Below are positions 27,956-35,636 of a stretch of 64,000 bases of DNA, one piece after another; within the stretch, counting starts at the first letter, position 1, and the number at the start of each line of letters is the position of its first letter. The stretch is from the NCBI RefSeq assembly GCF_030295405.1, contig NZ_AP027080.1, positions 930,001-994,000 of the forward strand, written 5' to 3'. Position numbers and translations under genes: made by a program. This DNA is from Mesoterricola silvestris. Its GTDB lineage: Bacteria > Acidobacteriota > Holophagae > Holophagales > Holophagaceae. The notes beneath the pieces were generated by a model. It searched no databases. It was not told where the DNA came from and worked only from the letters and a program-made list of their open reading frames with translations.

Positions 27956-29539
27956 CTATTCCGGAGCCACCACCCGCTCCCCGGGATCCTCCGGCACGAC
28001 GAAGGACAGGTCCTCCAGTTCCGTGATGCCGGCGGCGAGCTGCTCCAGGAGCAGGGCGGGGTCGTGGCGGAAGAAACCGGTGCAGGGGCCGTCCAGGGGC
28101 TCCCGGCGGGCCTCGGCGTCGGCCATGCGCGCCGCGAGTCCGAACCAGGTGATGAGGTCGGCGGCCACGGCGCCCTGGGCGGCCAGGCCCTGGGCCTCGA
28201 ACTGGGCCAGGATGAAGTCCCGCTGGCGGTCGAGAATATCGCCCTCCTCCGGGTGGTCCGCGAACCGGCTGAAGAGTTCGGAGGGCTCCATCCCCAGGGC
28301 GCTCTGGACGATGGCGAACCACGGCACGGCCTTGCCGTCGTTGTAGAAGGCGTCGCAGGCCCGGGCGACGCGGGCGGCCTGGGCCAGGTCCGCGGCGGGG
28401 AAGGCCGGGGAGCCGGTGACGAGGTAGGGGCTCGCGGGCTGGTGCTCCAGGCGGAACGAAGGGGCCGTTTCGAAGAGCCGGGTGCCGGGCAGGACCGCCA
28501 GGCAGAAGATGTCCAGGTGGTTGGGGGCCAGGCCCAGGGCGAAGTCCAGGCTGGCCTTGAAGCCCTCCAGGTCGTCCCCGGGCAGGCCGTAGATGAGGTC
28601 GAACCCGTAGGTGGCCCCGGCGCGGTGGAGGAGGAGGATCCGGCTTTCGAAGGCGTCCGGGTCGATCCTGCGGTTGATGTTGCGCAGCACCGCGTCGTGG
28701 GCGCTCTGGAGGCCGATCTGGAGGGTGCAGCGGATGGACGCGAAGAGCCCGGCCAGCTCCCGGTCGATGAATTCGCTGCGGATCTCGAAGAAGAAGTGGA
28801 TGGCCGGGGCCTCGGCGGCGATGAGGCGCAGCACGGCCTTGGCCCGTTCCCGGTCGAAGTTGAAGGTGGGGTCCAGCACGAAGACCTGGCTGACGCCCTT
28901 GGCCTCGAAGAGGCGCAGCTCCGCCTCCACCCGCTCCATGGGAATGCGCCGGGTGCCCGAACCCCCGCGGGACTCGAAGCAGAAATCGCACTTGAAGGGG
29001 CAGCCGCGGCTCAGTTCCCACAGCTGGCCCGGGTAGGCCGCGGGGTCCAGGGTCCCGTCCAGGTAGGGGCTGGGCAGCGCGGCCAGGTCGGCCACGGGGG
29101 CGGGGCGGAGCCGGGCCTGCAGGGTGCGGGGATCCAGGCCCCGGAGGAGGTGGGTGACGGCCTCCACGATGAGGTCCTCGCCCTCCCCGGGAAGCACGAG
29201 GTCCATGGCGGGATCGGCCAGCACGCCCCCGGGGTCCGCGGTGGCCTCGGAACCGCCGGCGAAGATCACCAGGTCCGGCTTCCGCGCCCGCAGCACCCGG
29301 GCCACGGCCAGGGCCCGGCCGCGGTTCCACAGGTACATGGAAAAGCCCACCCACCGGGGATCGTCCTCCAGGATCCGGTCCGCGCAGGCTTCGGGGCTCT
29401 GGTCCAGGTAGAGGTCCAGCACCCGCACGGCGACCTCCGCGCCGAAGGAGCGCCGCAGCACCGAGGCCAGCATGGCCGGTCCCAGGGGCACCGCCCGGGC
29501 CGAGGGTTCCAGATGTAGGGCCACCAGAACCAGGTCCAT
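27956..29539 (-). CDS. B12-binding-domain radical SAM protein
   Basis: 527 residues from the ATG at 29539, preceded by GGGGGAGG. The N-terminal cobalamin-binding Rossmann domain (1-150) shows LVALHLEPSARAVPLGPAML, VGFSMYLWNR and DLVIFAGGSEATADP. The radical SAM core has the cluster motif Cys180-x3-Cys184-x2-Cys187 (RGCPFKCDFCF), then VLDPTFNFDRERAK, EIRSEFIDREL and GLQSAHDAVLRNINR. A DUF4080-like C-terminal helical region follows. Members carry out methylations and other difficult radical reactions; the substrate is unknown. The gene is monocistronic, divergent from the LysE gene. Confidence 0.9.
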   Translation of the reverse strand: MDLVLVALHLEPSARAVPLGPAMLASVLRRSFGAEVAVRVLDLYLDQSPEACADRILEDDPRWVGFSMYLWNRGRALAVARVLRARKPDLVIFAGGSEATADPGGVLADPAMDLVLPGEGEDLIVEAVTHLLRGLDPRTLQARLRPAPVADLAALPSPYLDGTLDPAAYPGQLWELSRGCPFKCDFCFESRGGSGTRRIPMERVEAELRLFEAKGVSQVFVLDPTFNFDRERAKAVLRLIAAEAPAIHFFFEIRSEFIDRELAGLFASIRCTLQIGLQSAHDAVLRNINRRIDPDAFESRILLLHRAGATYGFDLIYGLPGDDLEGFKASLDFALGLAPNHLDIFCLAVLPGTRLFETAPSFRLEHQPASPYLVTGSPAFPAADLAQAARVARACDAFYNDGKAVPWFAIVQSALGMEPSELFSRFADHPEEGDILDRQRDFILAQFEAQGLAAQGAVAADLITWFGLAARMADAEARREPLDGPCTGFFRHDPALLLEQLAAGITELEDLSFVVPEDPGERVVAPE

Positions 29540-29621
29540 GCGTGCCGCCTCCCCCTGAATCATAGGCGGGACCGCGGGGAAAGGGCATCGGCGCGGCCCG
29601 GAGGGCGGTATATTTTTCCCC

Positions 29622-30254
29622 ATGATCGTCGCCGTCCTCGTGGGATTCGCCTTCGGCTTCATCGGCTCCATGCCGGTGGCGGGGCCCATCGCCCTGCTGG
29701 TGCTGCGCCTGGGGCTCAACCACGACGCGCGCCACGCGCGGTACGTGGCCATCGGCGGGGCCGTGGCGGAGGGGCTCTATTCCCTGGCGGCCTTCTGGGG
29801 GCTCAGCACGGTGCTGGACCGGCACCCCCGGGTCCTGCCCGCCAGCCGCCTGGTGGGGGCGGTGTTGTGCCTGGTCCTGGGCATCGTCCTGCTGCTCCAC
29901 CGGCCCAAGCCCGGGCCCCCGCCGGGCCAGCCGGAACGCAGGAAGGGCACCAAGCGCAGCCTCCTGGGGGGATTCCTCCTCACGGCCCTGAACCCCACCC
30001 TGCTGGTCACCTGGACGGCGGCCCTGGCCGCGCTCCACGCCACCGGCCTGGTCACCCTGTCCCCGGAGCGGGCCGTGCCCTTCGCCCTGGCGGTGTTCGT
30101 GGGCATCGTGGCCTGGTTCTCCACGCTGCTGTGGCTGGTGCGCCGGTTCAAGGGGCGCTGGAGCCCGGCTTCGGTGGAGTGGTTCATCAAGGGCATGGGG
30201 GCCGTGCTGGTGGGCGCGGCGGGGGTGGTGCTGCTGCGGGCGCTCATCGGGTAG
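29622..30254 (+). CDS. LysE-family amino acid exporter
   Basis: 210 residues with six membrane segments. The N-terminus GFAFGFIGSMPVAGPIALLV matches the LysE/RhtB motif with the conserved Pro-x-x-G-P; KRSLLGGFLLTALNPTLLVTW is the second hallmark (Asn-Pro in TM4). It should export an amino acid or a small metabolite. A TATATT at 29609-29614 lies just 7 bases before the ATG and there is no ribosome site, so the mRNA may be leaderless. A 44-base gap separates it from the next small gene. Confidence 0.85.
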   Translation: MIVAVLVGFAFGFIGSMPVAGPIALLVLRLGLNHDARHARYVAIGGAVAEGLYSLAAFWGLSTVLDRHPRVLPASRLVGAVLCLVLGIVLLLHRPKPGPPPGQPERRKGTKRSLLGGFLLTALNPTLLVTWTAALAALHATGLVTLSPERAVPFALAVFVGIVAWFSTLLWLVRRFKGRWSPASVEWFIKGMGAVLVGAAGVVLLRALIG

Positions 30255-30298
30255 GCCGGGACGTCCGGGTGCATACTGGATGCCCTGGAGGATCTCCC

Positions 30299-30769
30299 AT
30301 GGCATTCCTGCTCCAACTGCCGCCCTGGCCCCACAAGGTGGATGGCGGCGTCCTCCTCCTGGTGGCGGCCCTCTTCCTGGCTTCGGTGCTGGCGCACCGC
30401 TACTGGCGGGCCACGATCCGCCTGGAGGACGAGGGGGAGGCCCGGGAACTGGACGCCCGGCGCGCCCTGGAGCGCTACCGGGAGGCCTTCCGGGGCCTGC
30501 CGGCCCCGGCGGCCTTCGCCGACCGCGCCACGGGCCTGGTGATGGAGGCCACCCCCGGCTGGGCCGGGCAGGACCTGCCCGCCCCCGGGGAGCCCGTCTT
30601 CCGGGATGACCCGGCCCTGGAGGCCGCGTGGCGGGCCATTCCCGGCCCCGGGCCCGACCACAGGCCGGCGGATCCCGGGCCCCTGACCCTCCGGGGGCGG
30701 GCCTTCACGGCCACCTGCCTGGGCGGGGCCAGCCTCGGGGTGGTGCTCCTGGTGCCAAGGGAGGGCTGA
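30299..30769 (+). CDS. Small membrane-anchored protein of unknown function (156 aa)
   Basis: Not recognised. The ATG at 30299 follows GGAGGATCTCCC, a strong ribosome site. One N-terminal membrane helix (GGVLLLVAALFLASVLAHRYW, ~15-35) is followed by a charged helix (EDEGEARELDARRALERYRE) and a small alpha/beta region (AFADRATGLVMEATPGW, LTLRGRAFTATCLGGASLGV) that could be a degenerate PAS-like sensor fold, though no cofactor motif is visible. It lies between the LysE gene and lysS (53 bases before the latter) on the same strand. Confidence 0.7.
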   Translation: MAFLLQLPPWPHKVDGGVLLLVAALFLASVLAHRYWRATIRLEDEGEARELDARRALERYREAFRGLPAPAAFADRATGLVMEATPGWAGQDLPAPGEPVFRDDPALEAAWRAIPGPGPDHRPADPGPLTLRGRAFTATCLGGASLGVVLLVPREG

Positions 30770-30822
30770 AAAGGGCCTTCCCGCGATAAACTGGTTTTTT
30801 GCCCGGAAGGAATGGAGACCGC

Positions 30823-32355
30823 ATGCAGCTCAGCCAGTACCGCCAAGTCCGCATCGAGAAGCTGGAAAAGCTCAAGGCCCTGGGCCTGGACGTTTGGCCC
30901 CGCAAGGCCGAGCGCACCCACGGCATCGGGGAGCTCCTGGAGGCCCACGACCGGGAGGGGGCCAAGACCTCCGGCGAGGACCTGGAGGCCCTGGGCCAGG
31001 TGGTGAGCGTCATGGGCCGGGTCATCGCCATCCGGGAAATGGGCAAGAGCGTGTTCGCCACGGTCACGGAAATGGGGCTCAAGCTCCAGGTGTACTTCCG
31101 CATGAACGACCTGGCCGAGCCCGGATGGGAGGTGGTCAAGCTGCTGGACCTGGGCGATTTCATCTCCGTCACGGGCCCGGTCATGCGCACGCGCATGGGC
31201 GAACTGTCCGTGCGGGCCCAGCGCATCCAGTTCCTCACCAAGGCCCACAAGCCCCTGCCGGAGAAGTGGCACGGGCTGCAGGACAAGGAGGTGCGGTACC
31301 GCAGGCGCTACCTGGACCTGGTGGCCAACCCCGACGTGCTGCTCACCTTCCAGACCCGCAGCCGCATCCTCGCCAAGGTGCGCGCCTACATGGAGGGCCA
31401 GCGCTTCCTGGAGGTGGAGACCCCCATGATGCAGCCCATCCCGGGCGGCGCAACGGCCCGGCCCTTCGTGACCCACCACAACGCCCTGGACATCCCCCTC
31501 TACCTGCGCATCGCCCCCGAACTCTACCTCAAGCGCCTCATCGTCGGTGGCTTCGAGCGGGTCTTCGAGATCAACCGGAGCTTCCGCAACGAGGGCGTCT
31601 CCATGCGCCACAACCCCGAGTTCACCATGATGGAGAGCTACGCGGCCGGCGAGGACCTGCGGGACGTGATGGTGCTCACGGAGAACCTCTTCGAGACCGT
31701 GGCCCAGCACCTGGGCGCCGTGGAGCGGCCCTTCGGCGTGGACGCCGAGGGCAACCCGCGGCTGATCAGCTACCAGACCCCCTTCCGCCGCATGACCCTC
31801 AAGGACGCCACCGCCCATTTCGGCGGCTTCGACCGGGCCCTCCTGGAGGACCCGGCCCAGATCCTGCGCCTGGCCCGGGAGGCCCACGTGGAGGACGCCG
31901 AGAAGCAGACCTCCGGCGCCCTGCTGGGCGCGCTCTTCGAGCACCACGCGGAGAAGGAGCTCATCCAGCCCACCTTCATCACCGAGTACCCCGTGGAGCT
32001 GAGCCCCCTCACCAAGAACCTCCCCGGCGACGCCCAGTTCGTGGACCGGTTCGAGCTCTTCATCGGGGGCATGGAACTGGCCAACGCCTACTCGGAGCTC
32101 AACGATCCCGTCGTTCAGCTGGAGCGCTTCCAGGCCCAGCTCGCCGAGCGCGAGGCGGGCAACGACGAGGCCATGCTCCTGGACGAGGACTTCATCGAGG
32201 CCCTGGAGCACGGGTTCCCGCCCTGCGGCGGCCTGGGGGTGGGCATGGACCGCCTCGTCATGCTCATGACGGACAGCTCCAGCATCCGCGACGTGCTGCT
32301 GTTCCCCCTCATGCGCCCGGGGACCAAAGGCGCCGGGGACGAGGACGAGGCGTAA
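30823..32355 (+). CDS. lysS: Lysyl-tRNA synthetase, class II
   Basis: 510 residues from the ATG at 30823 (MQLSQYRQVRIEKLEKLKAL), with GGAATGGAG upstream. The N-terminal OB-fold anticodon-binding domain includes VVSVMGRVIAIREMGKSVFA. Class II motifs: motif 1 VEVETPMMQPIPGGATARPF-like region, motif 2 FERVFEINRSFRNEGVSMRH, motif 3 GLGVGMDRLVMLMTDS. It charges tRNA-Lys. The last 47 bases overlap the 3-prime end of the convergent DUF2063 gene, so the C-terminal tail (PGTKGAGDEDEA) is encoded opposite another gene. Confidence 0.96.
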   Translation: MQLSQYRQVRIEKLEKLKALGLDVWPRKAERTHGIGELLEAHDREGAKTSGEDLEALGQVVSVMGRVIAIREMGKSVFATVTEMGLKLQVYFRMNDLAEPGWEVVKLLDLGDFISVTGPVMRTRMGELSVRAQRIQFLTKAHKPLPEKWHGLQDKEVRYRRRYLDLVANPDVLLTFQTRSRILAKVRAYMEGQRFLEVETPMMQPIPGGATARPFVTHHNALDIPLYLRIAPELYLKRLIVGGFERVFEINRSFRNEGVSMRHNPEFTMMESYAAGEDLRDVMVLTENLFETVAQHLGAVERPFGVDAEGNPRLISYQTPFRRMTLKDATAHFGGFDRALLEDPAQILRLAREAHVEDAEKQTSGALLGALFEHHAEKELIQPTFITEYPVELSPLTKNLPGDAQFVDRFELFIGGMELANAYSELNDPVVQLERFQAQLAEREAGNDEAMLLDEDFIEALEHGFPPCGGLGVGMDRLVMLMTDSSSIRDVLLFPLMRPGTKGAGDEDEA

Positions 32356-33109
32356 ACCCGGCCACCGCCTCCCCCAGGGAGGCCAGGAAGGCCGTGACCA
32401 CGGCCAGCTCCAGCCCCAGCTCCCGGGCCGCCCCGGCCACGGTGGCCGCCTGGGCCCGCACCAGGAGGTAGGCCGTGGCTTCCGTCAGCTCCCGCCACCG
32501 GATGAAGCCCTGGGCGTCCCGGCTGGCCAGGAGGTGGCAGGCGCCGGGGCGGGGCGCGGGGGCCTCCCAGGTGGCCTCGTGGACCCGGTGGGCGTAGGTC
32601 AACACCTGGGTGGGCGGCGCCAGCACCAACCGGTCCCCGGGCCGGGGGGAAGCCCGGAGATCCCCCGGGAGGGCTTCGTCCGGAAGGTGTTCCACCAGCT
32701 GCTTCACCAGTTCGAAATGGGCCAGTTCCAGGAGGAAGGGCCACCGCTCCCGCCCCCAGCCCGAGGTGGCCATCCAGCCCAGGAAGGTGGGCGAGATATC
32801 CCGGTAGTAGGGGCTCCGGAAGATGCGCGTGGCCAGGAAGGCGGCCCGGCAGGCCTCCCAGGCCCCGGCCCCCTCCAGCAGCGTGCGGGTGAGGGGGAAG
32901 TCCAGGTCGATGGGTTCCCAGATATCCTCCCGCACGGCGTCCCGGTAGTACAGCAGCCGGCTCCGGAAGCGGCGGAAGGCGGCCCGGTCCCCCTCGGGCA
33001 GGCCCCGGGCCGCGGCGAAGGCGGCCGGATCGGCCTCGAAGGCGCTGGCGTCCGGATCCAGGGCCAGGGCCGCGAGGCTGCGCTGCAGGGCGAGGACCGG
33101 GTCAGGCAT
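32309..33109 (-). CDS. DUF2063 (HvfC/BufC-like) partner protein of an MNIO enzyme
   Basis: 266 residues. The N-terminal ~95 residues carry the DUF2063 signature (LALQRSLAALALDPDASAFE...FRRFRSRLLYYRDAVREDI), a putative peptide- or DNA-binding helical domain; the second half (ARLTEATAYLLVRAQAAT-like) resembles the winged-helix-like C-terminal part found in HvfC. In characterised RiPP systems this partner works with the DUF692 enzyme and binds the precursor. The ATG at 33109 lies inside the end of the DUF692 gene (8-base overlap). The 3-prime end overlaps lysS on the opposite strand by 47 bases. Confidence 0.8.
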   Translation of the reverse strand: MPDPVLALQRSLAALALDPDASAFEADPAAFAAARGLPEGDRAAFRRFRSRLLYYRDAVREDIWEPIDLDFPLTRTLLEGAGAWEACRAAFLATRIFRSPYYRDISPTFLGWMATSGWGRERWPFLLELAHFELVKQLVEHLPDEALPGDLRASPRPGDRLVLAPPTQVLTYAHRVHEATWEAPAPRPGACHLLASRDAQGFIRWRELTEATAYLLVRAQAATVAGAARELGLELAVVTAFLASLGEAVAGFTPRPRPRRLWSPGA

Positions 33110-33929
33110 GGGCGCCCAGCACCTGGTCGTAGACCTCCTGCAGCGCGGCCCGCTCCGCCAGGAGCTCCGCCAGGGGCGGGATGGCGTTGTCCCGCTCCAG
33201 CAGCACCGGCACGGGCCGGCCGATGCGGGGCAGGACGAAGCGCAGGAGATCCACCACCGGATCGGCCACGGGCGCGCCGTGGGTGTCGATGACCAGATCC
33301 TCGTAGCGGTCGTGGCCGGCGATGTGGATCTGGGCGACGCGGTGCAGGGGCATGCCCTCGAACCAGCGGTACGGGTCGAAGCCGAAGTTCAGGGAATTCA
33401 CGTAGACGTTGTTGATGTCCAGGAGCCAGCCCGCGTCGGCCCCCTCCAGCACCTCGGCGATGTAGGCCGCCTCGTCCATCTCCGATTCCCCCAGTTCGGC
33501 GTAGTAGGTGACGTTCTCCAGGAGGAAGGGCACCGGGAGCCTTGGCTTGAGCTCCCGCACCCGGGCGGCGGCGTGGCGCGCGGAGGCCCGGGTGAAGGGC
33601 ATGGGCAGGAGTTCGTGGGTGGTGGCGCCGTCCACGGAGGTGAAGCAGAGGTGCTCCGAGTGCCAGGGGCTGCCGGATTCCAGGAGGAAGGTGGCCAGGT
33701 CGGCCAGGTAGGCGTCGTCGAAGGGGTCGAAGCCGCCCACCGAGAGGCTCAGGCCGTGGGAGATCACCGGGTCCCGCGCCAGGATGGCGCGGGTGAGGGC
33801 GGCGGTGCGTCCCCCGTCCCCCAGGACGTTCTCCGGGGCGATCTCCCAGAAGGGCACCGGCACGGCCTGCCGGGCCACCTCCTCCAGGTGGGGAAGGCGC
33901 AGGCCCAGGCCGACCCCGGCCAGGGGCAT
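33102..33929 (-). CDS. MNIO/DUF692 multinuclear iron RiPP-modifying enzyme (HvfB/BufB-like)
   Basis: 275 residues from the ATG at 33929. It is a TIM-barrel of the DUF692 family: GVGLGLRLPHLEEVAR at the N-terminus, PVPFWEIAPENVLGDG, SHGLSLSVGGFDPFD, WHSEHLCFTS, PFLLENVTYYAE, WLLDINNVYVNSLNFG, IHIAGHDRYEDLVIDTHG and PVLLERDNAIPPLAEL. The His/Asp/Glu residues in SHGLS, EHLCF, LLENV, DINN, HIAGH, DTHG and LLERD are the family iron ligands. Known members convert precursor cysteines into thio-oxazole-type heterocycles. It follows the Cys-rich precursor gene by a single base and overlaps the DUF2063 gene, forming a three-gene operon. Confidence 0.92.
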   Translation of the reverse strand: MPLAGVGLGLRLPHLEEVARQAVPVPFWEIAPENVLGDGGRTAALTRAILARDPVISHGLSLSVGGFDPFDDAYLADLATFLLESGSPWHSEHLCFTSVDGATTHELLPMPFTRASARHAAARVRELKPRLPVPFLLENVTYYAELGESEMDEAAYIAEVLEGADAGWLLDINNVYVNSLNFGFDPYRWFEGMPLHRVAQIHIAGHDRYEDLVIDTHGAPVADPVVDLLRFVLPRIGRPVPVLLERDNAIPPLAELLAERAALQEVYDQVLGAHA

Positions 33930-33930
33930 C

Positions 33931-34212
33931 TCAGTGGCCCCAGCCGCAGCGGGGCTGGGTGGCGCAGCGGCGGCCGCAGCGGGGCACCCCCGCGCATCGC
34001 CGTCCGCACCGCGGGATGCCCGCACAGCGGCGCCCGCCGCAACGGGGCACCCCCGCACAGCGCCGGCCGCCGCACAGGCCCTCCACGGACGCGGTGAGGA
34101 CGGTCTGGCCCTCCGGGGCGACCTCCCGGGCGGAGAGGGTGGGGGCGGGCGCGGCCGGAAGGGCCGAACTGGCGGCGAAGAGGGTGGCGATTCCGATGAG
34201 TTTGGTGATCAT
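33931..34212 (-). CDS. Bufferin/HvfA-like Cys-rich RiPP precursor with RRCAG(V/I)PRCG repeats
   Basis: 93 residues from the ATG at 34212, which is right for a signal peptide (MITKLIGIATLFAASSALPA-AP). A short acidic spacer leads to an EGLCGG motif at 44-49, like the EGxCG signature of bufferin precursors. The rest is a repeat array: CGGRRCAGVPR, CGGRRCAGIPR, CGRRCAGVPR, CGRRCATQPR, ending CGWGH; nine cysteines at 47, 52, 58, 63, 69, 73, 79, 83 and 89. Arg is about as frequent as Cys, unlike the Lys/Gly-rich known forms. The TGA is one base from the DUF692 start. Export and Cys modification for copper binding are inferred from context. Confidence 0.85.
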   Translation of the reverse strand: MITKLIGIATLFAASSALPAAPAPTLSAREVAPEGQTVLTASVEGLCGGRRCAGVPRCGGRRCAGIPRCGRRCAGVPRCGRRCATQPRCGWGH

Positions 34213-34430
34213 GGTGCGCTCCGCGCGGCGCTGGCCGCACTGGGATCCCTGGGGATCCGAAGGGGATGGGGGCCCGGCGTGCCGCCAGGCCTGGGTGCGG
34301 GGACAGGGTTGTTGTCCATGGATAACGTACCGAATTTCACCCCTATTGATCGGGTGTCGACCACGGCTACTTGAGGCCAAATTCCCTATTAAAATTCGAT
34401 TAAATGGTTGTTTCCACACGCATTTTAAAG

Positions 34431-34466
34431 CCAAGGGCCACGGTCCTAAGAGGCCGTGGCTCTTGG
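34431..34466 (-). terminator. Rho-independent-like terminator of the exported-protein gene
   Basis: Read on the minus strand, CCAAGAGCCACGG pairs with CCGTGGCCCTTGG through a 16-pair stem with two mismatches and a CTTA loop, then CTTTAAAAT follows. It starts 30 bases after the stop at 34497 and precedes the RiPP operon. The rest of the 34213-34496 gap holds an AT-richer patch (34380-34430) but no gene that I can support. Confidence 0.65.
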
Positions 34467-34496
34467 GGATTCATTCGTCAATTCATGTCGGGCCCC

Positions 34497-35381
34497 TCAG
34501 TTGCCCGCAGGTTCCTTTGCTTCGGCCGGGATCGCGATAGGGGCCGGCCGGGGCCAGTCCACCACGGCCTGGTTGAGGCGCTCCCAGTGGCCCTTGAGGG
34601 GGACCCGCTCCTGGACGAATTCCATGCCCTTGGGCACCAGGCGGATCAGGTGGTCGCTTCCCGCCCGGTAGTAAGCGAGGCGGGTGCGCTGGCCCCTGCG
34701 GTTGGCCTTGAAGGGGAAGAGCCAGTGGCACCGGGGCCCCTCAGCGGCGGGCTCGATGCCCTTGAGATCGGCCTTCATGGTGGTGGCGCCGTGGGCGCCC
34801 ACGATCCACATCTGGTGCTGGCCGGGGCGGGTGTAGGCCAGCTGCTCGGTGCCGTTGCCCAGGAAATCACCCGTGGCCGCCAGGAGGTTCTGGTCCACGG
34901 CCAGGTCGCTGGTGTCGGCGGGGATGAGCTCGCACCGGGCGGTTTCCGCGCCCTTCTCGAAATGGCCGGCCACGAAGCCCTGGGCGGGCTTGGGGAGCCG
35001 GGCCGCGTTGGTGAGCACCTTCCAGCCGGGCGCGCCCCGGCGGGCGTGGATGAGATCCGAAACGCCCGTGCCGGTCATGTCCAGGGGGACCATGAAATCC
35101 CCTTCCCCCAGGCCGCCCAGGTCCGCCGGCTCGCCGCCCCCGGGGGCGGCCAGCATGGGGAAGGCCATGCCCTCGGCCGAATCCTGGGCCACGATGCGCA
35201 GGGCCCCCTTGTCCATGGCTTCGATGCGCTGGAGGGGGGGCAGGGGGTGGATCGCCCCCTCGCCCTGGCTGTCGGGAGCGGGCTTGAAGACGCCGTGGAG
35301 GAGGGCGTGGGTGGGAGGTGGGGCGGCGTGGGCGGTGCACAGGCCTGCGGCCAGGGCGGCCCCGAGGAGGAAGCGTTGCAT
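34497..35381 (-). CDS. Exported protein of unknown function (294 aa) with FG-GAP-like segments
   Basis: No family is certain. A signal peptide (MQRFLLGAALAAGLCTAHAA) is followed by segments such as DFMVPLDMTGTGVSDLIHAR and ATGDFLGNGTEQLAYTRPGQ, whose D-x-T/L-G-x-G pattern recalls the FG-GAP/VCBS calcium-binding blades of integrin-like propellers; two or three blades can be seen. Two cysteines at ~150 and ~218 are far apart. The GGAGCACCGTC before the ATG supports the start. It is divergent from the chemoreceptor gene across 255 bases and ends at a terminator. Confidence 0.65.
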   Translation of the reverse strand: MQRFLLGAALAAGLCTAHAAPPPTHALLHGVFKPAPDSQGEGAIHPLPPLQRIEAMDKGALRIVAQDSAEGMAFPMLAAPGGGEPADLGGLGEGDFMVPLDMTGTGVSDLIHARRGAPGWKVLTNAARLPKPAQGFVAGHFEKGAETARCELIPADTSDLAVDQNLLAATGDFLGNGTEQLAYTRPGQHQMWIVGAHGATTMKADLKGIEPAAEGPRCHWLFPFKANRRGQRTRLAYYRAGSDHLIRLVPKGMEFVQERVPLKGHWERLNQAVVDWPRPAPIAIPAEAKEPAGN

Positions 35382-35636
35382 GACGGTGCTCCTTTATGGA
35401 TGAAAAATGGTCGTTGTGGCGCGCCATTCCAGGAGTGCCCTGAAGGGCCCCCAGGTTCTGGCGGGCGGCCGCCTCGCGGTTTGAAAAAATAAATAGTATT
35501 AAAACGCCAGGGCTTGGGGCAGAATCGGCACCCGGATCCCACCCCGTTCATTGAGCCCTTGGGGCTGATAAAACACGCACTTCGGTGCGAGAAGCCATTA
35601 ATGATTGCCGGTTTATCCAATTCACAAGGGGGAGAT

